NCBI RefSeq assembly: GCF_029626155.1
Contig: NZ_JARUBL010000001.1
Location: 6,166,501-6,230,500 of the forward strand
Length of the DNA stretch: 64,000 nt
Source of the DNA: Solwaraspora sp. WMMD1047
GTDB lineage: Bacteria > Actinomycetota > Actinomycetes > Mycobacteriales > Micromonosporaceae
Reading direction: 5' to 3'
Below are positions 16,432-25,062 of this stretch, piece after piece. Both the position numbers and the translations under genes were made by a program. A model generated the notes under the pieces. The model made no database searches. It was not told where the DNA came from and worked only from the letters and a program-made list of their open reading frames with translations. Numbering within the stretch: the stretch's first letter is position 1; the number at the start of each line of letters is the position of its first letter.

Positions 16432-17022
16432 ATGCGCGATCACGAGTACCCGACGCCGGTGTCCGACCCCGAGGCCGAAGGGCTACCCGACACCGCGGAC
16501 GACGACACCAGCGCCGACGATCCGGCCGAGAGCGGTCGGGAGGCGGACGGATACGACCCCGCGCCCCTGCCGGCTGACCGGCCGGTGGCGGTGGACCGGT
16601 TCGGCACCACCCCGGAGGAGCAGCTCGACGGCGAACCCCTGGACTACAAGATCGATCGGGAACGGTCCGACGTTCCGGTGAACGACCCGCTTTCCGCGCC
16701 CGCCGACCACCGGTTGGGGTTGGAGGCGGACAGCGACGAGGCCGCGGCCGAGGCCCAGCTCGACGCCGACGTGCTCGACCCGGGTCCCACCTCGGATCCG
16801 GACTCGCCGGTGTCGATCTACGACCACGGCAACCTGGACGGCTCGACCGGCGATCCGGTGGGCCGCATCGTGGAGCCGGACGAGGGTGCCCGGTACGACG
16901 ACCAGACCGACTCGGTGGCCTTCGACGCCGGCCCGGCCGGCGGCGGCGCCAGCGCCGAGGAGCTGGCCGTGAACGAGACCCCGCCCCCGGACTCGACCGG
17001 TAACACCCCGCTGCCCGACTGA
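16432..17022 (+). CDS. Acidic DUF5709-family protein
   Basis: A 196-residue strongly acidic, probably largely disordered protein. The family core is recognisable late in the chain as GRIVEPDEGARYDDQTDSVA. The repeated pattern EEQLDGEPLDYKIDRERSDV resembles short internal repeats in this family. No membrane segment, signal peptide or catalytic motif is visible. ATG 16432. The protein ends 11 bases from the convergent response-regulator stop. DUF5709 proteins are widespread in actinomycetes and have no established function. Confidence 0.82.
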   Translation: MRDHEYPTPVSDPEAEGLPDTADDDTSADDPAESGREADGYDPAPLPADRPVAVDRFGTTPEEQLDGEPLDYKIDRERSDVPVNDPLSAPADHRLGLEADSDEAAAEAQLDADVLDPGPTSDPDSPVSIYDHGNLDGSTGDPVGRIVEPDEGARYDDQTDSVAFDAGPAGGGASAEELAVNETPPPDSTGNTPLPD

Positions 17023-17032
17023 GCGGGCGGGC

Positions 17033-17683
17033 TCACTCGTCGAGTCCGCGTTCGATCGCGTACCGGGTGAGCTCCACCCGGTTGTGCAGTTGCAGCTTGC
17101 CCAGCGTGTTCTGGACGTGGTTCTGCACCGTCCGGTGCGACAGCCCCAGCCGGGCCGCGATCTGCTTGTACGACAGCCCCTTGGCCACCAGCCGCAACAC
17201 CTCGGTCTCGCGATCGGTGAGTCGCGGCTGATCCTCGGCACCGCCGCCGGCCGGTTCGGTGGCCAGGCGCCGGTACTCGCCCAGCACCAGGCCGGCCAGC
17301 CCGGGGGTGAAGACCGCCTCCCCGGCGGCGGTCCGCCGCACCGCCGCCAGGAACTCCGCCGGGCCGGCCGACTTGACCAGGTAGCCGGCCGCGCCCGCCT
17401 TCACGGCGTCGAGCACGCTCTGCTGCTCACCGCTGGCGGAGAGCATCAGGACCCGGACGCCGGGGAGCACCTCGCGCAGGCCGCGGATCACCTCCACCCC
17501 GGAGATGTCGGGCAACTGCAGATCGAGTACGACCACCTCCGGTCGGGCGGCGGCGGCCACCCGGACCGCCTGGCGGCCCTCGCCGACGGCGGCGACCACG
17601 GTGTGCCCGGCCTCGGTCAGGTCACGGGCGACGCCCTCCCGCCACATCGGATGGTCGTCGACCACCATCACCCGGATCGACAC
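17033..17683 (-). CDS. NarL/FixJ-family response regulator
   Basis: A 216-residue regulator. The receiver domain has the acidic pair VMVVDDHPMWREGV, the phospho-Asp in VVLDLQLPDISG, the conserved Ser in MLSASGEQQ and Lys in YLVKSAGP. The LuxR-type helix-turn-helix lies at ~150-210 (LTDRETEVLRLVAKGLSYKQ, then RLGLSHRTVQNHVQNTL). GTG 17683 is chosen for the GGGGAGGG just upstream. An in-frame ATG (17701) would add six residues. The gene follows its cognate kinase (17784-19088, same strand) and forms a two-component pair of the MacR/MacS type known in Streptomyces. Confidence 0.93.
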   Translation of the reverse strand: MSIRVMVVDDHPMWREGVARDLTEAGHTVVAAVGEGRQAVRVAAAARPEVVVLDLQLPDISGVEVIRGLREVLPGVRVLMLSASGEQQSVLDAVKAGAAGYLVKSAGPAEFLAAVRRTAAGEAVFTPGLAGLVLGEYRRLATEPAGGGAEDQPRLTDRETEVLRLVAKGLSYKQIAARLGLSHRTVQNHVQNTLGKLQLHNRVELTRYAIERGLDE

Positions 17684-17783
17684 GCCTGCCCTCCCCAGCA
17701 TCGTCCTCGCGGTGCGTCCTGGTCGTCCGCTGCCCGCCCCAGGTCGTCCGCGGTCCACCCTAGGTCGCCGGCCGGGTGGCCGG

Positions 17784-19088
17784 TCATCGTCGGGGTAGCC
17801 GGAGCTCGACCTCGGTCCCCTCCCCCGGCGCCGAGCTGATCTTCGCCGAACCGCCCAGGTCGGTGATCCGCCCCTGGATCGACTGGGCGACGCCCAGCCG
17901 GCCCTGCCCGGCCGCCGCCTCCAGCCGGCCGGGCGGGATGCCCGGCCCGTCGTCGCGGATCGACACGGTCACCGCCTCGTCCTCCTCCTCGACCAGCACC
18001 CAGGCCCGCCCGCCGCCGTGCTGCGCGGCGTTGTCCAGGGCTGCCTTGACGGCCGCCGCGAGTTCCCGGGCCACCGGGGCGGGCAGCCGGATCGGGGTCG
18101 CCGGCATCGCCATCGACACCGTCGGCGAGGAGTAGCCGCCGAGCAGCACCCGCAGATCGAGTTCGTCCCCACCCGCCGGCCCCCCGGTCCGCCCGGCGCC
18201 GGCCGGCCCGCCGGTCGTGCGCTCGGCGGGTTGGGCCGGCCCGGTGGCGATCAGGGAGCGCAGCGCGGCCTCCTGCTCGCCGGCCAGCCGGGCCAGCTCG
18301 CCCGCCTCCCCGCCGAGCTGGGCACCGCGTCGCTGGACCATCGCGAGGACCTGCAGCACCGAGTCGTGGATGCCCCGGGCGAGCCGCTCCCGCTCCCGGG
18401 TCGCGGCCTCCAGCTCGACGGCCCGCTGCAGGCGTTCTTCCGCGGACGCGGCCAGCCGGGTCACGTGGCCGACGGTGAATCCCGCCAGCACCATCAGGAT
18501 GCCGCCGGTGAAGCTCGACCCGGTGATCCGGACCCGGACCGCCAGGTCTGCGGCGGCGAGTACCAGCGCGGCGGCCAGGCCGCGCCGCCGCCCTCCGGAG
18601 ACCGCCCAGGTCAGCACCGGTGCGGCCAGCCAGGCCACGCCGAGCGTCGGCACCCCGGCGGCCAGCGCCGACCGGCCGATGACCCAGGGCGAGACCAGCA
18701 GGGCGGCCAGGGCGACGGCCAGGTCCGCGCTGAGCAGCGGCCACCGTCGCCGGTCGGGCCGGGCGTAGGCGTACGCCGTGAGCACCGTCCAGCCGGCCAT
18801 CGCCACCAGTACGACGGCGGCCGCCCCGGGCCGGGCGAACTGGGACAGGTTGCGGACGGCGAGGACGACGACGTAGCCGAGCGCGGCGAACCGGAAGACG
18901 GCGATGGCCCGCCAGAGCGGCAGTTGGAAGCTGCCCGGCGGGTCCCCGGTCCGGCCCGGACCCGACGACGACGGTGGCACCCGCCGACCCTGCCACACCG
19001 GGCCGGTGGCGCCGACACCACCGGCCGGGACGACCGCGGTGGTGCGTAGCCGCATTTCCTGACGTAGGGTGAGAAAGCCGCGAATCAC
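17784..19088 (-). CDS. Membrane sensor histidine kinase, DUF5931/MacS-like
   Basis: About 434 residues. The N-terminal ~45-215 is a membrane domain with about six hydrophobic helices beginning [20 protein letters not shown], typical of the DUF5931 sensor of MacS. The HisKA_3 phosphoacceptor is [20 protein letters not shown] with the phospho-His in GIHDSV. The ATPase N box is [12 protein letters not shown] and the G1 loop is [11 protein letters not shown] Gly/Pro linker sits before the ATPase domain. The start is uncertain: GTG 19088 gives the longest frame, while ATG 19055 is also possible, and neither has a well-spaced Shine-Dalgarno. Partner of the regulator at 17033-17683. Confidence 0.9.
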   Translation of the reverse strand: MIRGFLTLRQEMRLRTTAVVPAGGVGATGPVWQGRRVPPSSSGPGRTGDPPGSFQLPLWRAIAVFRFAALGYVVVLAVRNLSQFARPGAAAVVLVAMAGWTVLTAYAYARPDRRRWPLLSADLAVALAALLVSPWVIGRSALAAGVPTLGVAWLAAPVLTWAVSGGRRRGLAAALVLAAADLAVRVRITGSSFTGGILMVLAGFTVGHVTRLAASAEERLQRAVELEAATRERERLARGIHDSVLQVLAMVQRRGAQLGGEAGELARLAGEQEAALRSLIATGPAQPAERTTGGPAGAGRTGGPAGGDELDLRVLLGGYSSPTVSMAMPATPIRLPAPVARELAAAVKAALDNAAQHGGGRAWVLVEEEDEAVTVSIRDDGPGIPPGRLEAAAGQGRLGVAQSIQGRITDLGGSAKISSAPGEGTEVELRLPRR

Positions 19089-19112
19089 CGACGATCAGTG
19101 GCGGGGCGGACC

Positions 19113-19583
19113 ATGACCGACGCAGACGACATCGCACCGCGTACGGTTGTGCCCATCGACGTCTCCCCCCTTCTCACCCAGACCTTCAACCGGGGCCAGG
19201 TCACCGAGCTGCGCCACTCGGTCACCTCCTGCGCCGCGGCGACGGGTCTGGCCGGCCAGCGGCTGGACGACTTCGTGCTCGCCGTCAACGAGTTGATCAC
19301 CAATGCCGTCCGGCACGGCGGGGGGCGCGGACACCTGCGGATGTGGCAGGAGCCGCGGGAGGTGGTCTGCGAGGTCTCCGACGACGGCGCGGGCATTGCG
19401 GCCGATCGGCTCGCCGACCGGGACCGACCCACCCCCGGCACCGCCGGTGGCTGGGGTCTCTGGCTGGCCCGCAACCTCGCCGACGAGATGGCGGTCCGGA
19501 CCGGACCGGCCGGGACGACGGTACGGGTCAGCGCCGCGCTCGGCCGCGTCGCGCCCAGCCCGGCCACGGAGCAGGTGGACTGA
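19113..19583 (+). CDS. RsbW-like ATP-binding regulatory protein
   Basis: A 156-residue single-domain GHKL ATPase of the anti-sigma/serine-kinase type. The N box is [18 protein letters not shown], the G1 box [10 protein letters not shown], and the G2-type loop [18 protein letters not shown] 19113 is chosen because GGGGCGGA lies just upstream. An upstream GTG (19098) adds five residues. It is divergent from the MacS-like kinase gene with only 24-57 bases between starts. A TAGGGT -10-like element at 19064-19069 would serve it. Its target is not identifiable here. The separate STAS-HATPase fusion at 15.7 kb is a possible partner or paralogue. Confidence 0.86.
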   Translation: MTDADDIAPRTVVPIDVSPLLTQTFNRGQVTELRHSVTSCAAATGLAGQRLDDFVLAVNELITNAVRHGGGRGHLRMWQEPREVVCEVSDDGAGIAADRLADRDRPTPGTAGGWGLWLARNLADEMAVRTGPAGTTVRVSAALGRVAPSPATEQVD

Positions 19584-19609
19584 GGCCCGGGTCACGGTAC
19601 GGTGCTCCG

Positions 19610-21100
19610 ATGACCGGTCACCACGTCGCCGCGATCGATCAGGGCACCACCTCCTCCCGGTGCATCGTCTTCGACGCCGACGGCGGCGTCGTGTCGGTGG
19701 CCCAGCGGGAACACCGGCAGATCTTCCCCCGGCCCGGCTGGGTCGAGCACGACGCGGCCGAGATCTGGGCCGCCGTCCAGGCCGTGGTCGGCGAGGCGCT
19801 GGCCGCCGCGTCCATCGAGCCGGCGCAGCTCGCCGCGGTCGGCATCACCAACCAGCGGGAGACCACCGTCGTCTGGGACCGGGCCACCGGCGAGCCGGTC
19901 GGCAACGCGATCGTCTGGCAGGACACCCGCACCACCGGGCTGCTGCGGGAACTGGACCGCGACCTCGGCGAGCAGCGGTTCCGCCGGACCACCGGGCTGC
20001 CGCTGGCCACCTACTTCGCCGGTCCGAAGCTCCAGTGGATGCTGGCAACCGTCGACGGACTGCGGGCCAGGGCCGAACGCGGCGAGGTGCTCTTCGGCAC
20101 CATGGACTCCTGGCTGATCTGGAACCTCACCGGCCGGCACGTCACCGACGTGACGAACGCCAGCCGGACCCTGCTGATGGACCTCGGCACGCTCGACTGG
20201 GATCCGGAGCTGCTGGCCGCGATGGGCATCCCGGCGGCGATGCTGCCCGAGATCAGGTCCTCGGCCGAGGTGTACGGCCCGGCCCGCGGGGCGCTGTCCG
20301 GCGTACCGGTGGCCAGCGCCCTCGGTGACCAGCAGGCGGCGCTGTTCGGCCAGACCTGCTTCCAGCCCGGCGAGGCGAAGTGCACCTACGGCACCGGCAG
20401 CTTCCTGCTGATGAACACCGGCGCCACCCCGGTCACCTCGGAACACGGGCTGCTCACCACCGTCGGCTACCGGATCGGCGACCAGCCGCCCGCGTACGCG
20501 TTGGAGGGGGCGATCGCGGTCACCGGGTCGCTGGTGCAGTGGCTGCGCGACAACCTCGGCCTGATCGCGACGGCCGCCGAGGTGGAGGAGCTGGCCCGCA
20601 CCGTCGACGACAACGGCGGCTGCTACTTCGTACCGGCGTTCTCCGGGTTGTTCGCGCCGCACTGGCGCGGCGACGCCCGAGGGGTGATCGCCGGCCTGAC
20701 CGGCTACATCACCAAGGGCCACCTGGCCCGGGCGGCGCTGGAGGCGTCGGCATGGCAGACCCGCGAGGTGGTCGACGCGATGAACGCCGACTCCGACGTG
20801 GCGCTGCGCCGGCTGCGGGTGGACGGCGGAATGACCGCCAACGAGCTGCTCATGCAGTTCCTCGCCGACGTGCTCGACGTACCGGTGGTCCGCCCGACGG
20901 TGGCCGAGACGACCTGCCTCGGCGCCGCGTACGCGGCCGGCCTGGCGGTCGGGTTCTGGCCGGACCAGCAGACGCTGCGGGCCAAGTGGCGCTCGGACGC
21001 GCAGTGGCAACCGGCGATGGAGCCGGCGCACCGCGACCGGGAGCTGCGCCAGTGGCGCAAGGCCGTGCAACGCTCGCTCGACTGGGTCGACGAGGACTGA
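19610..21100 (+). CDS. glpK: Glycerol kinase
   Basis: ATP-dependent phosphorylation of glycerol to sn-glycerol 3-phosphate in the cytosol. 496 residues, of the usual family length. FGGY signatures are clear: [15 protein letters not shown] (ATP phosphate loop), [14 protein letters not shown], the substrate region [34 protein letters not shown], and the C-terminal signature [16 protein letters not shown]. It is the first gene of a probable operon with pnuC (3-base gap) and nadR. No glycerol facilitator or glycerol-3-phosphate dehydrogenase is adjacent, so it is a solitary glpK. Confidence 0.97.
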   Translation: MTGHHVAAIDQGTTSSRCIVFDADGGVVSVAQREHRQIFPRPGWVEHDAAEIWAAVQAVVGEALAAASIEPAQLAAVGITNQRETTVVWDRATGEPVGNAIVWQDTRTTGLLRELDRDLGEQRFRRTTGLPLATYFAGPKLQWMLATVDGLRARAERGEVLFGTMDSWLIWNLTGRHVTDVTNASRTLLMDLGTLDWDPELLAAMGIPAAMLPEIRSSAEVYGPARGALSGVPVASALGDQQAALFGQTCFQPGEAKCTYGTGSFLLMNTGATPVTSEHGLLTTVGYRIGDQPPAYALEGAIAVTGSLVQWLRDNLGLIATAAEVEELARTVDDNGGCYFVPAFSGLFAPHWRGDARGVIAGLTGYITKGHLARAALEASAWQTREVVDAMNADSDVALRRLRVDGGMTANELLMQFLADVLDVPVVRPTVAETTCLGAAYAAGLAVGFWPDQQTLRAKWRSDAQWQPAMEPAHRDRELRQWRKAVQRSLDWVDED

Positions 21101-21103
21101 CGG

Positions 21104-21760
21104 GTGGGCGGCGCGGTGCTGGACTGGCTCAACTCCACGGCGGTGACCGCCTTCGGCACCCCGACCAGCTGGGCGGAGCTGCTCGGCTTCGGCACCGGCC
21201 TGCTCTGCGTGGCGCTCGTCGTGCGGCAACACATCGCCAACTGGCCGATAGGCATCCTGAACGTGCTGCTGCTGATGGTGGTCTTCTGGACCGCCGGCCT
21301 CTACGCCGACGCCTGGCTGCAGGTCGTCTACGTGCTGCTCGGCGGCTACGGCTGGTGGCAGTGGGCGTACGGCGGGGCGAACCGCTCGACCCTGCGGGTG
21401 CGCTCCACCACCGGGCGCGAGTGGGTCGGCCTGGCCGCCGCCGGGCTCGCCCTGACCGGGGCGATCTGGTACGTGCTGGCGCACCACACCGGCTCCACGG
21501 TGCCGCTGCCGGACGCCCTCACCACGGCGCTGTCGCTGTTGGCCACCTACGGCCAGGCCCGCAAGCTGGTGCAGAGCTGGTGGCTCTGGATCACCGCCGA
21601 CCTGATCTACATCCCGCTCTACGGCTACAAGGACCTGTGGCTGACCGCGATCCTGTACCTCGCCTTCCTGGCGCTGTGCGTGCTGGGTCTGCGGGCCTGG
21701 CGGGCCGAGCTGCGCAACCCGACCGGGTCGACCCCGGTCCCCGCCCCGGTCCCCGCCTGA
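21104..21760 (+). CDS. pnuC: PnuC-family nicotinamide riboside transporter
   Basis: A 218-residue inner-membrane transporter, about seven helices, for facilitated uptake of nicotinamide riboside. Family features are visible: the early WAELLGFGTGLLCVALVVRQ, the conserved NWPIGILNVLLLMVVFW, a Trp-rich YGWWQWAYGG, and the late WWLWITADLIYIPLYGYKDL. GTG 21104 starts three bases after the glpK stop and nadR follows three bases after its own stop, so all three are likely one transcript. Coupling to the phosphorylating NadR-like enzyme next door traps the riboside in the cell. Confidence 0.94.
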   Translation: MGGAVLDWLNSTAVTAFGTPTSWAELLGFGTGLLCVALVVRQHIANWPIGILNVLLLMVVFWTAGLYADAWLQVVYVLLGGYGWWQWAYGGANRSTLRVRSTTGREWVGLAAAGLALTGAIWYVLAHHTGSTVPLPDALTTALSLLATYGQARKLVQSWWLWITADLIYIPLYGYKDLWLTAILYLAFLALCVLGLRAWRAELRNPTGSTPVPAPVPA

Positions 21761-21763
21761 GCC

Positions 21764-22906
21764 ATGCCGCGTCGATACCCGCACGGAATGGTGGTCGGCA
21801 AGTTCTATCCGCCGCACGCCGGTCACCACCGGCTGATCGACGCGGCGGCGGCCGGCTGCGAACGGGTGACCGTGGTGGTGGCCCCGTCCCGGGTGGAGTC
21901 GATCCCACTGGAGCTGCGGCTGGCCTGGCTGCGCGAGACGCACGCGGCGACGCCCTGGGTACGGTTCGTCGGGGTGCTCGACGACACCCCGGTCGACTAC
22001 CACGACCCGGCGATCTGGGACGCGCACTGCGCGCTGTTCCGGTCCGCCGCCGGCGACCCGGTCGACGCCGTCTACAGCTCCGAGGCGTACGGCGACGAGT
22101 TGGCCCGGCGGTTCTCGGCCGTGCACGTCTGCGTCGACCCGGACCGGGCCACCGTGCCGGTCTCCGGGACCGCCATCCGCGCCGACCCGGTCGCGCACTG
22201 GCCGCACCTGGCCCCGCCGGTCCGGGCCTGGTTCACCCGCCGGGTCGTGGTGGCCGGCGCCGAGTCCACCGGCACCACCACGCTGGCCCGCGACCTGGCC
22301 GCCGCGCTGCGCCGCCGCGGCGGGGTCTGGTCGAACACCCGCTGGGTTCCGGAGTACGGCCGGGAGTTGACCGCGCAGAAGCTGGCCGCGCTGCGGGCCG
22401 TCGACCCGGCGGCGACGGTCTCCGACGTCGAGTGGTCACCGGAGGACTTCGTCGCGGTCGCGCGCGCCCAGAACCGGGCCGAGGACGACGCGGCGCGCGA
22501 CGGCGCCCCGATCCTGGTCTGCGACACCGACTCCCGGGTCACCCAGGTCTGGCAGGAACGCTATCTGGGCGCCGCCTCGCCGGCCACGGTCGCCGCCGCC
22601 CGACTGCCCGACCTGTACCTGCTCACCGACCATGCGGGCGTGCCGTTCGACGACGACGGGTTGCGCGACGGGGAACACCTGCGAGAGTGGATGACCGGAC
22701 GGTTCCGCGAGGTGTTGGGCGCTGCCGGCGTACCCGTGCGGGAAGTGACCGGTCGGCCGCGGACCCGGCTGGCGGCCGCGCTCGCGGCCTGCGACGACCT
22801 GCTGGCCCGGGGTTGGGGGTTGGCCCCACCGCTGGAAGCGCGGGCCGGCCCCGGTAGCGGGAATGCCGGACCGCCGGACCGGGTTCAGTTCCATTTGGGA
22901 CGGTAG
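21764..22906 (+). CDS. nadR: NadR-like bifunctional NMN adenylyltransferase / nicotinamide riboside kinase
   Basis: 380 residues with two domains. The N-terminal nucleotidyltransferase has GMVVGKFYPPHAGHHRLIDA (G-K-F-x-P-x-H-x-G-H) and ends with VSGTAIRADPVAHW, the S-G-T-x-I-R motif. The C-terminal riboside kinase begins VVAGAESTGTTTLARDL, a P-loop variant with Thr where many NadR proteins have Lys-Ser/Thr (G-A-E-S-x-G-K), which is unusual. The DNA-binding repressor domain of enterobacterial NadR is absent. Reactions by family: nicotinamide riboside to NMN to NAD. It sits directly behind pnuC. Its 3' end contains a SigR-type promoter for the next gene. Confidence 0.92.
   Translation: MPRRYPHGMVVGKFYPPHAGHHRLIDAAAAGCERVTVVVAPSRVESIPLELRLAWLRETHAATPWVRFVGVLDDTPVDYHDPAIWDAHCALFRSAAGDPVDAVYSSEAYGDELARRFSAVHVCVDPDRATVPVSGTAIRADPVAHWPHLAPPVRAWFTRRVVVAGAESTGTTTLARDLAAALRRRGGVWSNTRWVPEYGRELTAQKLAALRAVDPAATVSDVEWSPEDFVAVARAQNRAEDDAARDGAPILVCDTDSRVTQVWQERYLGAASPATVAAARLPDLYLLTDHAGVPFDDDGLRDGEHLREWMTGRFREVLGAAGVPVREVTGRPRTRLAAALAACDDLLARGWGLAPPLEARAGPGSGNAGPPDRVQFHLGR
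22859..22884 (+). promoter_or_regulatory. SigR-type promoter before the Ddn-like gene
   Basis: GGAAT (22859-22863), 18 nt, GTT (22882-22884), an exact spacing match to the SigR/SigH consensus. It lies in the last codons of nadR and about 40 bases before the start of the nitroreductase-family gene. Activity is inferred from sequence only. Confidence 0.6.
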
Positions 22907-22926
22907 CAACGAGAGCAGGAGGAACC

Positions 22927-23355
22927 ATGGCAGAAGCCGGGTCGTGGAACGACAAGGTGATCGCGGAGTTCCGGGCGAACGGAGGGAAGGTCGGCGGCAT
23001 CTTCGAGGGCGCCCCGATGGTGCTGATGCACCACACCGGCCGCCGCAGCGGCAAACAGTATGTGACGCCGGCGGTGTACCTGCCCGGCGACGACGGCCGG
23101 ATCCACGTCTTCGCATCGTTCGCCGGCGCCCCGGTCCACCCCCAGTGGTACGCCAACCTGGTGGCCGCCGGCAGGTCGACAGTCGAGGTCGGCACCGAGA
23201 CGTTCCCGGTCACCGTCACCGAGCTGACCGGCGAGGAACGCGACCGGGTCTACGCCGAGCAGGCCAGCCGGTTCCCGAACTTCGGCGAGTACGCCGAGAA
23301 GACGCGGGGCATCCGGACCATCCCGGTGCTCGCCCTGGACCGGGTCGCCGGCTGA
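22927..23355 (+). CDS. Ddn-type F420-dependent nitroreductase/quinone reductase family protein
   Basis: A 142-residue split-beta-barrel protein of the deazaflavin-dependent nitroreductase (Ddn) family. Typical signatures are LMHHTGRRSGKQYVTPAVYL (binding of the F420 phosphate/tail), DDGRIHVFASFAG and HPQWYANLVAAGRSTVEVG. Known members reduce quinones or nitro compounds with F420H2, often under oxidative stress. ATG 22927 follows GGAGG. A SigR-type promoter sits just upstream, which fits a detoxification role. The gene is followed by a strong hairpin at 23364-23401. Confidence 0.93.
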   Translation: MAEAGSWNDKVIAEFRANGGKVGGIFEGAPMVLMHHTGRRSGKQYVTPAVYLPGDDGRIHVFASFAGAPVHPQWYANLVAAGRSTVEVGTETFPVTVTELTGEERDRVYAEQASRFPNFGEYAEKTRGIRTIPVLALDRVAG

Positions 23356-23363
23356 GCCGACGG

Positions 23364-23401
23364 GCCGACCCGGCGCCCGGGATCGCGGGCGCCGGGTCGG
23401 C
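23364..23401. terminator. Convergent terminator hairpin
   Basis: GCCGACCCGGCGCCCG (23364-23379) pairs perfectly with CGGGCGCCGGGTCGGC (23386-23401) around a 6-base loop. It lies between the Ddn-like gene and the convergent secreted-protein gene, and no T-tract follows. Confidence 0.75.
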
Positions 23402-23416
23402 GGTGCCGACCGGCGG

Positions 23417-24514
23417 TCAGCGGTTGGTGGTCTGGCTCACCGTGAACCGGGCGTTCACCAGGGCGCCCGCGGAGTTGCGGCAGTCGACGTCCACCCGGGA
23501 CCCGGAGCCGCTGGAGAAGAGCTCGGTCACCTTGCAGGCGACCCCGGGGGTGTGGTGCGCGGTCGCCATCGGCGAGCCGGCGTCGAAGGCCGGTACCCGG
23601 GTCAGCCTGACCTGGTAGCGGCCGGTCGCGATCCGGCGAACCTCGTTGGTCTCGAACTGCGAGTTGAACGAGTGCAGCGCGTTCGGCTCGTAGTCGGTGC
23701 CCAGCGGCGCGTCGAAGTCGTCGGCCCAGACGTACCCGCCGTGCTCGACGCCGTCGTTGGCGACGTGCTGGTCGTGGTAGCGCAGCCACCACTTCTCGTC
23801 CACCAGCTGGCCGGCCGGCGTGTAGCAGCGCACGTCGGCGGTGCTCGCCGCCCAGCCCCGCACGTTGCAGTGGTTGCCGTTGAAGCCGGCGGCGGTCACG
23901 TGCACCAGCCCGCCGAGCTGGCTGAACCCGCCGAAGGAGACCCGGTAGACCCCGACCGAGGTCCGGGTGATCCCGTTGGTGCCGCCCTTCGAGTTGTACG
24001 AGTGGTCGGGGTCGGCGGTGTAGGACGAGGTGCCCGGCCGGTCGGCGAAGAGGTACGCGCTCTGGTGCGGGTTGGCCGAGCCGGCCCGGTGGTACTGGGC
24101 CACGAACTGGCTGTCGACGAGCGCGCCGCCGGCCGTGGTGCAGCGCACCCCGACGTGTGCGTCGCCGCCGTTCACCTCGAAGGTGTCCGACTTGCAGCGG
24201 TTGCTGTGCTCGCCGTACGCGGTCACCTGGACGTTGCCGCCGACGAAGAGGCCGAGCAGCGGCATCCGGACTGTGTAGCGGCCGGTGCCGTGCCGGGTGA
24301 CGGTGTTGGTGAAGCCCTTCGAGTTCGCCGACATCCGGGGGTTCGGGGTGTACGACGGGTTGGTCGGCTGGTCGGCGAAGACGAAGCCGTACTCGGGTGC
24401 GGTCGCCGCCGCCCCGACGTCGCCGGCGGGCGCGGCCAGTGCCGGGCCGGCGGTGAGCAAACTCAGACCGGCGGCCAGCGCCGTGGTGAGCAGGACGCGA
24501 ACGGTACGTCGCAT
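23417..24514 (-). CDS. Secreted protein with three tandem ~105-residue repeats
   Basis: 365 residues, start ATG 24514 with GGAGG nine bases upstream. A Sec signal peptide is clear: MRRTVRVLLTTALAAGLSLL, then AGPALAAPA with an A-x-A cleavage site. The mature part is three related units. Each begins with an aromatic-Ala-Asp motif (YGFVFADQP, SAYLFADRP, GGYVWADDF), continues through a Y-T/E-P-N...S-x-N-S/N-x-x-x-T/E-N element, then T/S-x-G-x-Y-x-V, and ends C-x-T/N-x-x-G-x-L-V-D/N. Each unit has two cysteines that could form a disulfide. I do not recognise a catalytic site. It is probably an extracellular adhesion or binding module. Confidence 0.88.
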   Translation of the reverse strand: MRRTVRVLLTTALAAGLSLLTAGPALAAPAGDVGAAATAPEYGFVFADQPTNPSYTPNPRMSANSKGFTNTVTRHGTGRYTVRMPLLGLFVGGNVQVTAYGEHSNRCKSDTFEVNGGDAHVGVRCTTAGGALVDSQFVAQYHRAGSANPHQSAYLFADRPGTSSYTADPDHSYNSKGGTNGITRTSVGVYRVSFGGFSQLGGLVHVTAAGFNGNHCNVRGWAASTADVRCYTPAGQLVDEKWWLRYHDQHVANDGVEHGGYVWADDFDAPLGTDYEPNALHSFNSQFETNEVRRIATGRYQVRLTRVPAFDAGSPMATAHHTPGVACKVTELFSSGSGSRVDVDCRNSAGALVNARFTVSQTTNR

Positions 24515-24800
24515 CGCGGGTTCCTCCAGTGGGTGTTGGTTGGTGTCGCCGGGCCGCGGTGGCGGACCGGCAACCAACACCCTGCGGGAGACCCCTGGGC
24601 GGCCAGTGGGCAAGCGATGGGCACGACGAGTCAGCCGCCCGACACCATGGGCGGTAGGCAGCCGTAGCAACGCTGCTGCCGTTGTTCCTCTACCGGGTGT
24701 ACATGCCGATCCAGCGCTCGAGGCGCTGCCTGACCCGGGGTGTCGACGACGGGATCATCGGCGATCTGGCCTGCGGCGCGCAGGACGTGCACGAGATGAG
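24515..24800. other. Non-coding stretch and unrecognised gene remnant
   Basis: The first ~100 bases hold the promoter and leader of the secreted-protein gene. From about 24680 to 24800 the sequence has coding-like composition but only short frames, one of which on the minus strand ends R-Q-R-L-E-R-W-I-G-M-Y-T-R. It stops abruptly where the 560-bp duplicated segment begins. It may be the tail of a deleted gene. I cannot name it. Confidence 0.4.
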
Positions 24801-25004
24801 CTGCGGTCCTGGGACATTGAGGCAGTGTCCCCGGACGAGTTCGTCCGCGATCAGATAAGCCTGGATCGCAGCACGGTGTACGCCGCTGTCCAGCAGATCG
24901 CCAATTCATGGCGGAATCCACCGGGCAGCGTCGAGGATGTGCTGGACCGCCTCGAACGATCTGGTCTCGGCGTCAGCGTCGCCGAGTTGCGGGCCGGAGG
25001 CTGA
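24801..25004 (+). pseudogene. 3' fragment of a PIN-domain toxin gene
   Basis: Encodes only the last 67 residues of the toxin, from LRSWDIEAVSPDEFVRDQIS to VAELRAGG and stop, identical in sequence to the end of the toxin at 25925-26482. The 5' two thirds, including all PIN catalytic acids, are missing, so it cannot be functional. It exists because of the 560-bp duplication. Confidence 0.92.
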
Positions 25005-25062
25005 GCCGGCAGTTTCTCCACCGGACTGTCGGGCCAGCGTCGTCAAGCTGGGGACCGGCGGG

